42,558 nucleotides of DNA from Vibrio caribbeanicus ATCC BAA-2122 (GTDB taxonomy: Bacteria > Pseudomonadota > Gammaproteobacteria > Enterobacterales > Vibrionaceae). The stretch is taken from the NCBI RefSeq assembly GCF_000165125.1, contig NZ_AEIU01000121.1, forward strand, positions 1 through 42,558. The letters are read 5' to 3'. The notes under the pieces were generated by a model. The model searched no databases. It saw nothing but the letters and a program-made list of their open reading frames with translations, and was not told where the DNA came from. The position numbers and the translations under genes were made by a program. Positions 16,307 through 25,144 of the stretch are shown here, one piece after another. Position 1 is the stretch's first letter, and each line of letters opens with the position of its first letter.

Positions 16307-18559
16307 TTAGTCTTCTTGCTCAATATCAATGCGAGTGACTCGCTGCAATCCTCGTGGTAATAAACCACCGCGACGCCCCCTTTCGCCTCTGAAGCTATCA
16401 AGGTCTGATTCTTTTAGCCCTAATTTACGCTTACCAGCGTACAGTGTCACTGTGCGCCCTTTGGGAAGTGCTATTAGATGGGAAACAAACTCATCACGAG
16501 ATTTCGCTTTCGCTGCTGGGATATTGATAATCTTATTTCCTTTTCCCTTTCCAAGCTGTGGTAAGTCTTTAATTGGGAAAAGTAGCATCCGTCCTTGATT
16601 AGTTACCGCAAGAATTTCGTCTGAATCCAAATGACCAATCGCATAAGGTGGAAGTACCTCTGAACTCTCTGGCAGATTGACTAACGCCTTGCCGCTCTTA
16701 CTCTTCGATAATAAGTCTGAACCTTTACACACAAAACCATAACCGGCATCAGACCCGACTAACCAAAGCTGCTCTTCTTCACCCATAACGAGATGGCGAA
16801 TATTACTTCCTGAACTGATATTTAACCGTCCAGTTATCGGTTCTCCCTGACTTCGAGCGGAAGGTAACGAATGTGACTCAAGAGAGTAGCTCCGGCCATC
16901 ACTGCCCAGCAGCACTACAGGCTGGCTGCTCTTGCCTCTAGCGTGTGCCAGATATTTATCACCTGACTTATAGTTGAGTGTGGCGGGATCTAGCTCGTGT
17001 CCCTTAGCGTGGCGCACCCACCCTTTATCAGAGAGGACCACGGTAATAGGTTCACTCGGAACTAAATCGCGTTCTGTAAGCGCTTTGGCCTCTTCCCTTT
17101 CAATAAGAGGTGAACGACGATCATCGCCATATTTTTCCGCATCCGCTTCTATTTCTTTCTTAAGTAATGTGTTTAGCCTTCGTTCAGAACCGAGTAAGGT
17201 TTCGAGTTTTTTACGCTCTTTTTCTAACTCCTCTTGCTCGCCTCGAATTTTCATTTCTTCCAACTTAGCTAAATGTCTAAGTTTGGTATCAAGAATCGCG
17301 TCAGCCTGAATCTCTGTTAAGCCAAAGCGGGACATTAATTCCGCTTTCGGTTCATCTTCATTACGTATGATCTCGATAACTTCGTCGAGGTTTAGATAAG
17401 CAACCAACAAACCCTCAAGTACATGCAAGCGGGCTAAAACCTTATCTAAACGATATTGAAGCCGCCTTCTCACTGTCGCGCGTCGGTACTCAATCCATTC
17501 AGCAAGAATCTGCACTAACCCTTTCACTTGAGGGCGATTATCTAAGCCAATCATATTCAGATTAACTCGGTAATTCTTCTCTAAGTCTGTTGATGCAAAA
17601 AGGTGATTCATTAACTGATCACAGTCGATCCGATTGGAGCGCGGAACAATCACAATTCTCGTGGGGTTTTCATGGTCAGACTCATCACGTAAATCATCAA
17701 CCATAGGCAGCTTTTTAGCTCGCATCTGGTTAGCGATCTGCTCAAGTAATTTAGCGCCAGAAACTTGGTGGGGAAGCGCTGTGATGATGATTTCAGGCCC
17801 TTCTTTTTTCCAAACAGCACGCATTTTTATACTACCGCGTCCCGTTCGGTACATTTTTTCAAGTTCTGCCTTTGGAGAAATGATCTCAGCCTCAGTTGGA
17901 TAGTCCGGCCCTTGAACAAATTCCATCACATCTGACAGTTCTGATTTAGGATTATCGATAAGATGAATTGCAGCTTTAGCAACTTCACGAACGTTGTGTG
18001 GAGGAATATCGGTTGCCATACCCACAGCGATACCAGTTACCCCGTTGAGAAGAATATGTGGTAACCGTGCTGGCAACATTTGTGGTTCTTTCATCGTACC
18101 ATCAAAGTTCGGTTGCCATTCAACCGTACCTTGACCTAACTCCCCTAGGAGAACCTCTGCAAATTTTGACAATTTCGCTTCAGTGTAACGCATAGCAGCA
18201 AAAGACTTAGGGTCATCTGGAGCCCCCCAGTTTCCCTGTCCATCAACAAGAGGATAACGATAGGAAAAAGGCTGAGCCATGAGAACCATTGCCTCATAAC
18301 ATGCTGAATCTCCATGAGGATGATATTTACCGAGTACATCACCAACGGTGCGAGCCGATTTTTTATATTTCGCTGCTGCAGATAAACCCAGCTCTGACAT
18401 CGCATAAATAATACGCCTCTGAACGGGCTTCAAACCGTCCCCAATATAGGGTAACGCACGATCCATAATGACGTACATGGAGTAGTTTAAGTAGGCGTCT
18501 TCAGTAAATTTGCGCATCGGCAACTGTTCTACGCCATCATAAGTTATTTCATTAGACAT
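16307..18559 (-). CDS. parC: DNA topoisomerase IV subunit A (ParC)
   Basis: ParC is the DNA-cutting subunit of topoisomerase IV, which unlinks daughter chromosomes. The 750-residue protein has the catalytic tyrosine at Tyr125 (AMRYTEAKL) and the quinolone-determining region [14 protein letters not shown], with the unmutated Ser85 and Glu89. The C-terminal half (from about 490) is the beta-pinwheel domain ending in [15 protein letters not shown]. It starts 3 bases after the parE stop. Confidence 0.98.
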   Translation of the reverse strand: MSNEITYDGVEQLPMRKFTEDAYLNYSMYVIMDRALPYIGDGLKPVQRRIIYAMSELGLSAAAKYKKSARTVGDVLGKYHPHGDSACYEAMVLMAQPFSYRYPLVDGQGNWGAPDDPKSFAAMRYTEAKLSKFAEVLLGELGQGTVEWQPNFDGTMKEPQMLPARLPHILLNGVTGIAVGMATDIPPHNVREVAKAAIHLIDNPKSELSDVMEFVQGPDYPTEAEIISPKAELEKMYRTGRGSIKMRAVWKKEGPEIIITALPHQVSGAKLLEQIANQMRAKKLPMVDDLRDESDHENPTRIVIVPRSNRIDCDQLMNHLFASTDLEKNYRVNLNMIGLDNRPQVKGLVQILAEWIEYRRATVRRRLQYRLDKVLARLHVLEGLLVAYLNLDEVIEIIRNEDEPKAELMSRFGLTEIQADAILDTKLRHLAKLEEMKIRGEQEELEKERKKLETLLGSERRLNTLLKKEIEADAEKYGDDRRSPLIEREEAKALTERDLVPSEPITVVLSDKGWVRHAKGHELDPATLNYKSGDKYLAHARGKSSQPVVLLGSDGRSYSLESHSLPSARSQGEPITGRLNISSGSNIRHLVMGEEEQLWLVGSDAGYGFVCKGSDLLSKSKSGKALVNLPESSEVLPPYAIGHLDSDEILAVTNQGRMLLFPIKDLPQLGKGKGNKIINIPAAKAKSRDEFVSHLIALPKGRTVTLYAGKRKLGLKESDLDSFRGERGRRGGLLPRGLQRVTRIDIEQED

Positions 18560-18562
18560 ACT

Positions 18563-20443
18563 TTAAACCTCTGCCATATCGCCGTTGGCCTGCAACCAAG
18601 AACGACGGTCGTCCGCGCGCTTTTTACCCAGCAACATGTCCATCATCTCTATGGTAGACTCTCTATCGTCTATCGTTAATTGAACCAATCGACGAGTGTT
18701 TGGATCCATCGTGGTTTCTCGTAACTGCAGAGGATTCATTTCCCCGAGCCCTTTAAACCTCTGAACATTTATCTTCGCTTTTTTCTTAGATAAACGTTCT
18801 AAGACGCCTTCTTTTTCATCGTCATCTAGAGCATAAAAAACCTCTTTCCCACAGTCGATTCGATAAAGAGGAGGCATCGCAACGTAGATATGACCAGCTT
18901 CGACAAGAGCTCGGAAGTGCTTAGTGAATAGAGCGCACAGCAAAGTGGCGATGTGTAGTCCATCAGAGTCAGCGTCCGCTAAAATACAAATTTTTCCATA
19001 ACGGAGACCACTTAAGTCATCATTGTCAGGGTCGATACCAAGTGCGACCGAAATATCATGAACTTCTTGAGAAGCAAGCACCTGATCAGCAGACACTTCC
19101 CAGGTGTTTAAGATTTTCCCTCTAAGAGGCATAACCGCCTGAAATTCTCTGTCTCGAGCTTGCTTCGCACTGCCTCCAGCAGAGTCTCCCTCAACAAAAA
19201 ATATTTCTGTCCGATTTAAGTCCTGCACCGAGCAATCAGTTAACTTCCCAGGCAATGCTGGGCCAGAGGCTACTTTTTTTCGCACCACTTTCTTGCTCGC
19301 TCGCATACGTCGATGAGCGTTTGCAATACAAACTTCAGCGAGTTGTTCCGCAAGTTGTGGAGTTTCGTTTAACCAAAGACTGAATGCATCTTTCACCACG
19401 CCCGAGACAAAGGCTGCCGTTTGTCTGGAAGACAATCTCTCTTTGGTTTGGCCAGCAAACTGAGGATCCTGCATTTTTACCGATAATACGTACGAGCAAC
19501 GATCGAAAATATCATCCCCCGTCAACTTGACTCCCCGAGGGAGTAAGTTTCTAAACTCGCAGAACTCCCGCATAGCATCCAACAGGCCCTGGCGAAGGCC
19601 ATTAACATGTGTTCCGCCTTGTTTGGTCGGAACAAGGTTAACATAGCTCTCGGTGATCATTTCGCCGCCTTCAGGCTGCCAAATCACAGCCCAAGTCGCC
19701 ATTTCTGATTCGGCGCTGAAACTGCCAATATACGGCAGGTCTGGTAGGACCTCGTAACCTTTCACACCTTCAGCCAAGTAATCTTTTAAGCCGTCTTCAT
19801 AAAACCACTTGTGCTCTTCGTTATTGACCTTATCACTGAAGATAATTTCAAGCCCGGGGCAGAGTACGGCTTTGGCACGTAAGTTATTAACCAAACGCAG
19901 GCTGGAGAATTTTGGGCTATCGAAGTATTTAGCATCAGGCCAAAAGTGCACTGATGTACCAGTATTACGCATACCACACGTCCCTGTCACCGACAGTTCT
20001 GTTACTGCGTCTCCACCTTCAAAAGCAATTTCATGAACTTGCCCGTCACGCTTCACTGTCACCTCAACACGTCGAGATAACGCGTTTACGACAGAGATAC
20101 CTACACCGTGCAAACCACCGGAAAATTTATAGTTATCATTGGAAAACTTACCACCAGCGTGCAGTTTCGTCATGATAAGCTCTACACCAGAAATCCCTTT
20201 TTCGGGGTGGATATCGACAGGCATACCACGCCCGTCATCAACCACTTCTAGAGACTGATCTTCGTGGAGGATAACTCTTATTTTCTTAGCATGACCAGCT
20301 AAGGCCTCATCAACTGAGTTATCAATAACTTCTTGCGCAAGATGGTTTGGGCGCTCAGTTTCGGTATACATACCAGGGCGATGCCGCACCGGATCCAGAC
20401 CTTCAAGAACCGATAGGTCTTTCGCATTATACTGTTCATTCAT
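18563..20443 (-). CDS. parE: DNA topoisomerase IV subunit B (ParE)
   Basis: ParE is the ATPase subunit of topoisomerase IV. The GHKL ATPase domain is seen in EVIDNSVDEALAGHAK, DDGRGMPVDIHPEKG and GGLHGVGISVVNAL. The TOPRIM part is marked by FFVEGDSAGGSAKQARDR and LADADSDGLHI. I start at 20443 (MNEQYNAKDLSVLEGLDPVR), giving 626 residues, close to E. coli (630). The open frame runs 22 codons further but lacks family similarity. The ribosome site is weak. A candidate promoter lies about 90 bases upstream. Confidence 0.97.
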   Translation of the reverse strand: MNEQYNAKDLSVLEGLDPVRHRPGMYTETERPNHLAQEVIDNSVDEALAGHAKKIRVILHEDQSLEVVDDGRGMPVDIHPEKGISGVELIMTKLHAGGKFSNDNYKFSGGLHGVGISVVNALSRRVEVTVKRDGQVHEIAFEGGDAVTELSVTGTCGMRNTGTSVHFWPDAKYFDSPKFSSLRLVNNLRAKAVLCPGLEIIFSDKVNNEEHKWFYEDGLKDYLAEGVKGYEVLPDLPYIGSFSAESEMATWAVIWQPEGGEMITESYVNLVPTKQGGTHVNGLRQGLLDAMREFCEFRNLLPRGVKLTGDDIFDRCSYVLSVKMQDPQFAGQTKERLSSRQTAAFVSGVVKDAFSLWLNETPQLAEQLAEVCIANAHRRMRASKKVVRKKVASGPALPGKLTDCSVQDLNRTEIFFVEGDSAGGSAKQARDREFQAVMPLRGKILNTWEVSADQVLASQEVHDISVALGIDPDNDDLSGLRYGKICILADADSDGLHIATLLCALFTKHFRALVEAGHIYVAMPPLYRIDCGKEVFYALDDDEKEGVLERLSKKKAKINVQRFKGLGEMNPLQLRETTMDPNTRRLVQLTIDDRESTIEMMDMLLGKKRADDRRSWLQANGDMAEV

Positions 20444-20529
20444 AATACGGTTAATCTTATATAAAGAATAAAAGAAGTGGTTAGGTGCTACTAAATCACC
20501 GAGTGCCACTTTCCAAGATGATAAGCTGC

Positions 20530-20558
20530 ACTATAGCAGCTTTTCGAATTTGAGATAA
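20530..20558 (-). promoter_or_regulatory. Candidate extended -10 promoter of parE-parC, within an inverted repeat
   Basis: On the minus strand TGC-TATAGT (extended -10, 20538-20530) follows TTATCT (20558-20553) after 17 bases. The -10 box is exactly the 6-base spacer of a perfect inverted repeat AAGCTGC / GCAGCTT (20523-20542). Confidence 0.55.
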
Positions 20559-20639
20559 ACATACTCTGGAACCCACCCGATTATGTCAAGTGTGATGTCG
20601 AAGCGACTCACAAATTTATGATTACATCCTCAACCATGA

Positions 20640-21224
20640 CTAGAGCTGGAGAAAATCGATGATTTCAGGTGGGTAACGTTCAAAATCAACAAAGCTATGA
20701 TCACCACCTTGCTCAACGTTCTGTTTCGCATTTACAAAATATTGAACTGCTTGACGGTAATTTAAGATTTCATCGCCCGTCTGCTGAAGCAACCAAAAAT
20801 CCTCTGGCGCCTTGAGAACGGCAGTATCAAGTGCTTTTAACTCATCGATATGATGGGGCTCAAGAATATAATGATGACCGCTATACGGATTCTTTTGTGG
20901 TCCCAAGTAATCAACCAATAGTTCATAGGGCTTAATCGCGGGATTAACCACAACAGCCTTCAAACCATAAAGTGAATTAAGCCATATCGCTAAGTATCCT
21001 CCCAGCGAGCTCCCAACCATACCTATATTGAATTCATCCATATGGGACTCAACAATTTCAGCTAGCATCTGTGCCGCCTCTTGAGGAAAGCTGGGTAAAG
21101 ACGGAGAGATCAGTTTGATATCAGGTCTTGATTGCTCACAAAAAGAACGCATTACGCTTGCTTTGTGAGATAGCGACGAGCTATTAAAGCCATGAATATA
21201 AAGAAGTAATGGACGTTTTTTCAC
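20640..21224 (-). CDS. yqiA: YqiA, alpha/beta-hydrolase esterase
   Basis: YqiA is a small alpha/beta-hydrolase shown in E. coli to have short-chain esterase activity. Its natural substrate is unknown. The 194-residue protein has the oxyanion region YIHGFNSSS (about 9-17), the nucleophile Ser73 in GSSLG, Asp151 in QTGDEIL and His176 in GGDHSF. It starts 5 bases after the cpdA stop, in the conserved run nudF-yqiB-cpdA-yqiA-parE. Confidence 0.94.
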   Translation of the reverse strand: MKKRPLLLYIHGFNSSSLSHKASVMRSFCEQSRPDIKLISPSLPSFPQEAAQMLAEIVESHMDEFNIGMVGSSLGGYLAIWLNSLYGLKAVVVNPAIKPYELLVDYLGPQKNPYSGHHYILEPHHIDELKALDTAVLKAPEDFWLLQQTGDEILNYRQAVQYFVNAKQNVEQGGDHSFVDFERYPPEIIDFLQL

Positions 21225-21229
21225 GATAT

Positions 21230-22051
21230 TTAATAGCCTGTCGAATTAAAGTTAGGCTGAAATTGCCCTTGGGTAAGGCGTCTCACCGACGTAGACAAAT
21301 CACCATTATTACGCAGTGTAATTTGACGCCATCCAGGTGACAATGCATCTAAAGCGAATGTATCGCTATTGGGTTTAAATTGCACGCAGGTAGAGGGAGT
21401 GGCAAGTACTCTTACATTATGACAGTAAACATCAACTTCCTGATGAACATGGCCGCAAATAATACCTTTAACGTTTGGATATTTGCTCACTCGCTTCCAG
21501 AAGTCATCACTGTTCTTCAATGTATGCTGATCTAACCACTGACTCCCGACAAGAACAGGAGGATGATGAAGTAAAACTAGAGAATAGCGCTCCGGACTTG
21601 CGCTTAATTTTTCCTCAAGTAATTCCAACTGCTCTTCAGCCAAATGTCCATAGGGTACACCTACAACCTGTGAGTCCAATAAGATCATCTGCCAATGATC
21701 ACCGAGGAGAACATGAGTACTCTGTTTAACTTGTCTTGAAGGAAGTAACGCTTCCATACTGGGCTTAAAATCATGGTTACCAGGTAACCAAAAACAGTGT
21801 TGTTTCAGTGGTATAATATGTTCTTCAAAGAGCTCATACGACTTTGCACTATGATCTTGCGAAATATCACCTGTTGAAAGAATTACATCAAAGCTCGAAT
21901 TCTGGTTCATTACGCCATTTATGACCGCTTTGAAGCTGTCCAAAGTATTGACGCTCAGTAAGCTACCATCAACATCTCCGAACAGGTGAGTGTCCGTAAT
22001 ATGGAGAAGTTCTATAGCGTCTTCTAATGAGGAACGTGGCATTACTTTCAA
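21230..22051 (-). CDS. cpdA: 3',5'-cyclic AMP phosphodiesterase CpdA
   Basis: CpdA hydrolyses cAMP to AMP and so tunes the CRP regulon. It is a class III phosphodiesterase of the calcineurin-like fold. The dinuclear metal ligands are visible: Asp20 and His22 in ITDTH, Asp62 in STGDIS, Asn92-His93 in PGNHD, then LLHHPP and ICGHVHQE. The 273-residue length is normal. It sits 10 bases after the yqiB stop. A start at Met4 is also possible. Confidence 0.96.
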   Translation of the reverse strand: MKVMPRSSLEDAIELLHITDTHLFGDVDGSLLSVNTLDSFKAVINGVMNQNSSFDVILSTGDISQDHSAKSYELFEEHIIPLKQHCFWLPGNHDFKPSMEALLPSRQVKQSTHVLLGDHWQMILLDSQVVGVPYGHLAEEQLELLEEKLSASPERYSLVLLHHPPVLVGSQWLDQHTLKNSDDFWKRVSKYPNVKGIICGHVHQEVDVYCHNVRVLATPSTCVQFKPNSDTFALDALSPGWRQITLRNNGDLSTSVRRLTQGQFQPNFNSTGY

Positions 22052-22061
22052 AACATAAAAC

Positions 22062-22499
22062 CTAAATATTTAATGGGGCTCTACTGATACCTTGCTTCAA
22101 ACAAAATGACAGCCAGTCTCCTAAGAAACGATTTATCTGTAGCTTCTCATCCTGTTGTAGCATTTTTTTATTTGGATAACTATAGCGTGCGTCTATACGT
22201 GTCAAATGCTCACAACGACATACTTCTGCGACCCGTGCGTCATGATAGAGCCTGACAGACATCCTAGGTAATGGGAACACCGGAACGTCATCACTTTGAC
22301 AAATATCGATTAAAGTTGTGTACTTTGTGACTTCTGACACGCGCAGTTGATAGCTGATACCAGAAGCTTGATAACACCGAACATCGCCCACACTCGGCCG
22401 ACAAGGGGACAAAGCATTAAGCTTTGCATAATTCGTTTCATACAATCTCATCAAGTCTGACAGATCGACATGGTAATTATTGTTTACTACTTGCGCCAT
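22062..22499 (-). CDS. yqiB: YqiB, DUF1249 protein of unknown function
   Basis: The protein matches the YqiB/DUF1249 family by position and by its N-terminal block YHVDLSDLMRLYETNYAKL. No function is established. I start at the ATG at 22499 (145 residues, MAQVVNNNY), which overlaps the nudF stop by 13 bases. The open frame continues 12 codons further inside nudF. No signal peptide or membrane segment is visible. The chain has several cysteines (in RCYQ, DICQ, VCRCEH, SFCL). Confidence 0.88.
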   Translation of the reverse strand: MAQVVNNNYHVDLSDLMRLYETNYAKLNALSPCRPSVGDVRCYQASGISYQLRVSEVTKYTTLIDICQSDDVPVFPLPRMSVRLYHDARVAEVCRCEHLTRIDARYSYPNKKMLQQDEKLQINRFLGDWLSFCLKQGISRAPLNI

Positions 22500-23116
22500 T
22501 CTACCTTCAACCGCTGATGATTTAATTCGAGCCACTGTAAAGCGATAATTGATGCACCATTTTGAATAACCCCTTCCTCTATCCAGTGATACGCTTGCGC
22601 TCGATCTACAACGAGAACATTAATATCCTCTCCTTCATAGTCTAAACCATGAATGCCTTTCGCAGTAAGTGCATCGACTTGTCCGACAAAAACATCCAAT
22701 TTTTCTGAACAGCCACCGGGAGATGGATAATAAGACGTGAGTTTTTTAACGCAGCCTAAATCAATCCCTGCTTCTTCCCTCGCTTCGCGGCGAATCACAT
22801 CCTCCGAAGATTCATCGAGGTCTATCATTCCAGCAATAATTTCAAGTTGCCAGGGACACGCGTGCTCTACAGCACCAACACGAATTTGTTCAATAAGCAC
22901 TACTTGATCAGTTTCAGGATCATAAGGAAGCACTGAAGCTGCATCCCCACGCTCTAGAAGTTCGCGTTCAAGGTTTGCACTCCACCCACCTGCGAACAAC
23001 TTATGCCTGAAGCAATATTTTATGACAGAAAAGAAGCCGTTATATAATCTCTCTTTTGAGATTATTTCCACATCTTGTGGACTAAACTTTGGTTTGTACT
23101 TACCAGACTGTTGCAT
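22487..23116 (-). CDS. nudF: ADP-ribose pyrophosphatase (Nudix hydrolase)
   Basis: NudF splits ADP-ribose into AMP and ribose 5-phosphate. The Nudix box is complete: Gly96, Glu102 and REAREEAGI at 110-118. Gln90 and Glu92 (PWQLEIIAGM) form the substrate-side strand typical of ADP-ribose hydrolases. The 209-residue length matches E. coli. It is the first gene of the nudF-yqiB-cpdA-yqiA group and diverges from tolC, as in E. coli. Confidence 0.96.
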   Translation of the reverse strand: MQQSGKYKPKFSPQDVEIISKERLYNGFFSVIKYCFRHKLFAGGWSANLERELLERGDAASVLPYDPETDQVVLIEQIRVGAVEHACPWQLEIIAGMIDLDESSEDVIRREAREEAGIDLGCVKKLTSYYPSPGGCSEKLDVFVGQVDALTAKGIHGLDYEGEDINVLVVDRAQAYHWIEEGVIQNGASIIALQWLELNHQRLKVEWRK

Positions 23117-23347
23117 TCGTAACCTCTTTGAGTGAACCTAACAGTTTACGCAGACAAAGCATAACGTCCAAGTATAGATATCAACTTTTTCTATAAAACT
23201 TAAAAATTTAGTTAAGTAAATACCTATTACCCCTTTAAATTGCGAGAGTAAAACGTAAAAATTTACAAACTTCTTGAGTGAATAAACAGCATTTAGGTTA
23301 CACTCGTCGAAATAAAAATTTTCTTATTTTGTTAGGATATAAAAGCG

Positions 23348-24661
23348 ATGAAAAAACTGCTTCCACTTTTTATCAGCGCTGCGATTGGTGGCTTAAGCAC
23401 CAATGTGTTCGCTGATACTCTGACAGAAATCTACAACCAGGCCAAAGAAAACGACCCAACTTTGCTCAACGCAGCAGCAAAACGTGATGCAGCCTTTGAA
23501 GCAATCACGTCAACACGTGCTGTACTGCTCCCTCAAATTCAACTTACTGCTGGGTATGATATCAACCAAAGTAACATTGATGCTCGAGACAGTAATAAAA
23601 CAACAGCGGGTATTGGTTTTACACAAGAACTGTATAACCGCGCAAGTTGGGTAAACCTTGATACTGCAGAAAAGAGAGCTCGCAGCCTAGATGCCAGCTA
23701 TGCTGCCGCACAGCAAGATTTAATTTTACGAGTTACGAGTGCTTATTTTGGCGTTCTTAGTGCTAAAGATAACCTCACATTTGTCCAAGCCGAAAAAGCT
23801 GCAGTGGGTCGTCAACTTGAGCAGACCAAACAACGCTTTGAAGTAGGGCTATCAGCAATAACGGATGTCCATGAAGCGCAAGCCGAGTATGATACTGTGC
23901 TAGCCGAAGAAGTCGCAGCACAAAATACGCTCGTCAACAGTTATGAGGATTTGCGAGAGATTACAGGGCAAGACCATTCCCAACTGGATACCCTAGATAC
24001 AGCTCGTTTTACCGCCAGCAAATCTGATACCGACCTAAATACTTTGGTGCAACAAGCAGAAGAAGAGAACCTGAGCCTTTTGTCGGCTCGCATTGCTAAA
24101 GATATTGCCAAAGATGAGATCTCTCAAGCTAACTCAGGTCACTTGCCGACACTTTCTCTCAAAGGTGGCTATGGTTTCTCCAAGGAAAGCAACGATAACA
24201 ACGGCAACTATGCATTAAAAGATGCTGAAGATATTAGCGTTGGGATAAACCTAGCAATACCCGTTTATAGCGGTGGTGCAACAAGTTCACTGACCAAGCA
24301 AGCAGAGTTTAATTACGTTGCGGCGAGTCAAGATTTAGAGGCAACTTATCGTAGCGTTGTCAAAAATGTAAGAGCTTTTAACAACGACATCAGCTCTTCT
24401 ATTGGCATCATAAAAGCGTACAACCAAACCGTCATTTCAGCAGAGTCAGCTAAAGAAGCAACCGAAGCCGGTTTTGAAGTCGGGACAAGAACCATCGTCG
24501 ATGTTCTTGACTCAACTCGTCGCCTCTACGATGCAAATAAAAATCTTTCAAGTGCGCGCTATGACTATATCTTGAACCAATTAAAGTTGCGTCAGGCAGT
24601 CGGAACGCTCAATGAACAAGATGTCTTAGACATCAACGCAGGGCTCAAAGCCAGTAAGTAA
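23348..24661 (+). CDS. tolC: Outer-membrane channel TolC
   Basis: TolC forms the trimeric outer-membrane exit duct shared by multidrug efflux pumps and type I secretion. The 437-residue precursor has a signal peptide cleaved after VFA (residue 22) and two repeated halves of long helices with beta segments, for example RFEVGLSAITDVHEAQAEYD in the first and the matching FEVGTRTIVDVLDSTRRLYD in the second. It is shorter than E. coli TolC (about 493) because it lacks a long C-terminal tail. The ribosome site is AGGATAT. Confidence 0.97.
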   Translation: MKKLLPLFISAAIGGLSTNVFADTLTEIYNQAKENDPTLLNAAAKRDAAFEAITSTRAVLLPQIQLTAGYDINQSNIDARDSNKTTAGIGFTQELYNRASWVNLDTAEKRARSLDASYAAAQQDLILRVTSAYFGVLSAKDNLTFVQAEKAAVGRQLEQTKQRFEVGLSAITDVHEAQAEYDTVLAEEVAAQNTLVNSYEDLREITGQDHSQLDTLDTARFTASKSDTDLNTLVQQAEEENLSLLSARIAKDIAKDEISQANSGHLPTLSLKGGYGFSKESNDNNGNYALKDAEDISVGINLAIPVYSGGATSSLTKQAEFNYVAASQDLEATYRSVVKNVRAFNNDISSSIGIIKAYNQTVISAESAKEATEAGFEVGTRTIVDVLDSTRRLYDANKNLSSARYDYILNQLKLRQAVGTLNEQDVLDINAGLKASK

Positions 24662-24666
24662 AGAAT

Positions 24667-24692
24667 GTGGGGCAAAGTGCCCCACTCTTTTA
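24667..24692 (+). terminator. Intrinsic terminator after tolC
   Basis: A 7-base GC-rich stem GTGGGGC / GCCCCAC with loop AAAGT is followed by TCTTTTATTT, within 10 bases of the tolC stop. The convergent lipoprotein gene ends just beyond it. Confidence 0.88.
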
Positions 24693-24697
24693 TTTCA

Positions 24698-25144
24698 TCA
24701 GTTGATAATGTCAATCGGTACTTCCTTATCGACCAACCATTCTTTATGTCCCTGATATTTAATCATCAGAGCCACATTTGCCGGTTTTTCGGCAGTAATC
24801 GGTAGTTGCCATGTAAATCTGACTTCCCAACGGTTTAATGACAACACATTGACATCTAGGGTATCTCCATCAATTAGCCATGTATGGCCGTTTTGCTTCA
24901 CGGCTAAGCTTTCAATCATCAAATTAGCTGGCAGATCTCGCTGGGAGTCTAATATCAATGAACCATGGTAGATACTGCCCAGTTCTCCACTGGTCTTTGG
25001 CATCTTATCAAGCCGAAGACTGGACTCCATAACAATATACGTTTGATCCGCCCGATTATCATGATGCCAAGCTGATGGGGCATTCGTACAGGAAGTCGTT
25101 AAAAATAGTATCCAAATAATGGTAATTAACCTTATCACCGTCAT
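24698..25144 (-). CDS. Uncharacterised lipoprotein, coupled to arcB
   Basis: I do not recognise this 148-residue protein. It has a lipoprotein-like signal peptide: a hydrophobic stretch at about residues 4-17, then Cys19 in LTTSCTN. The lipobox is imperfect, with Thr at -3. The rest is periplasmic and looks beta-rich (FTWQLPITAEKPANVALMIKYQGH). Asp20-like inner-membrane retention is not indicated, because residue +2 is Thr. The ATG overlaps the arcB stop as ATGA, so it is almost surely translated with arcB. An accessory role in redox or envelope sensing is possible but purely inferred from position. Confidence 0.8.
   Translation of the reverse strand: MTVIRLITIIWILFLTTSCTNAPSAWHHDNRADQTYIVMESSLRLDKMPKTSGELGSIYHGSLILDSQRDLPANLMIESLAVKQNGHTWLIDGDTLDVNVLSLNRWEVRFTWQLPITAEKPANVALMIKYQGHKEWLVDKEVPIDIIN

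Noticed and set aside
23274-23304. tolC promoter TTGAGT-N19-TACACT
   Set aside because: The spacer of 19 is too long for a confident sigma70 call; no better pair was clear in the 23117-23347 gap.
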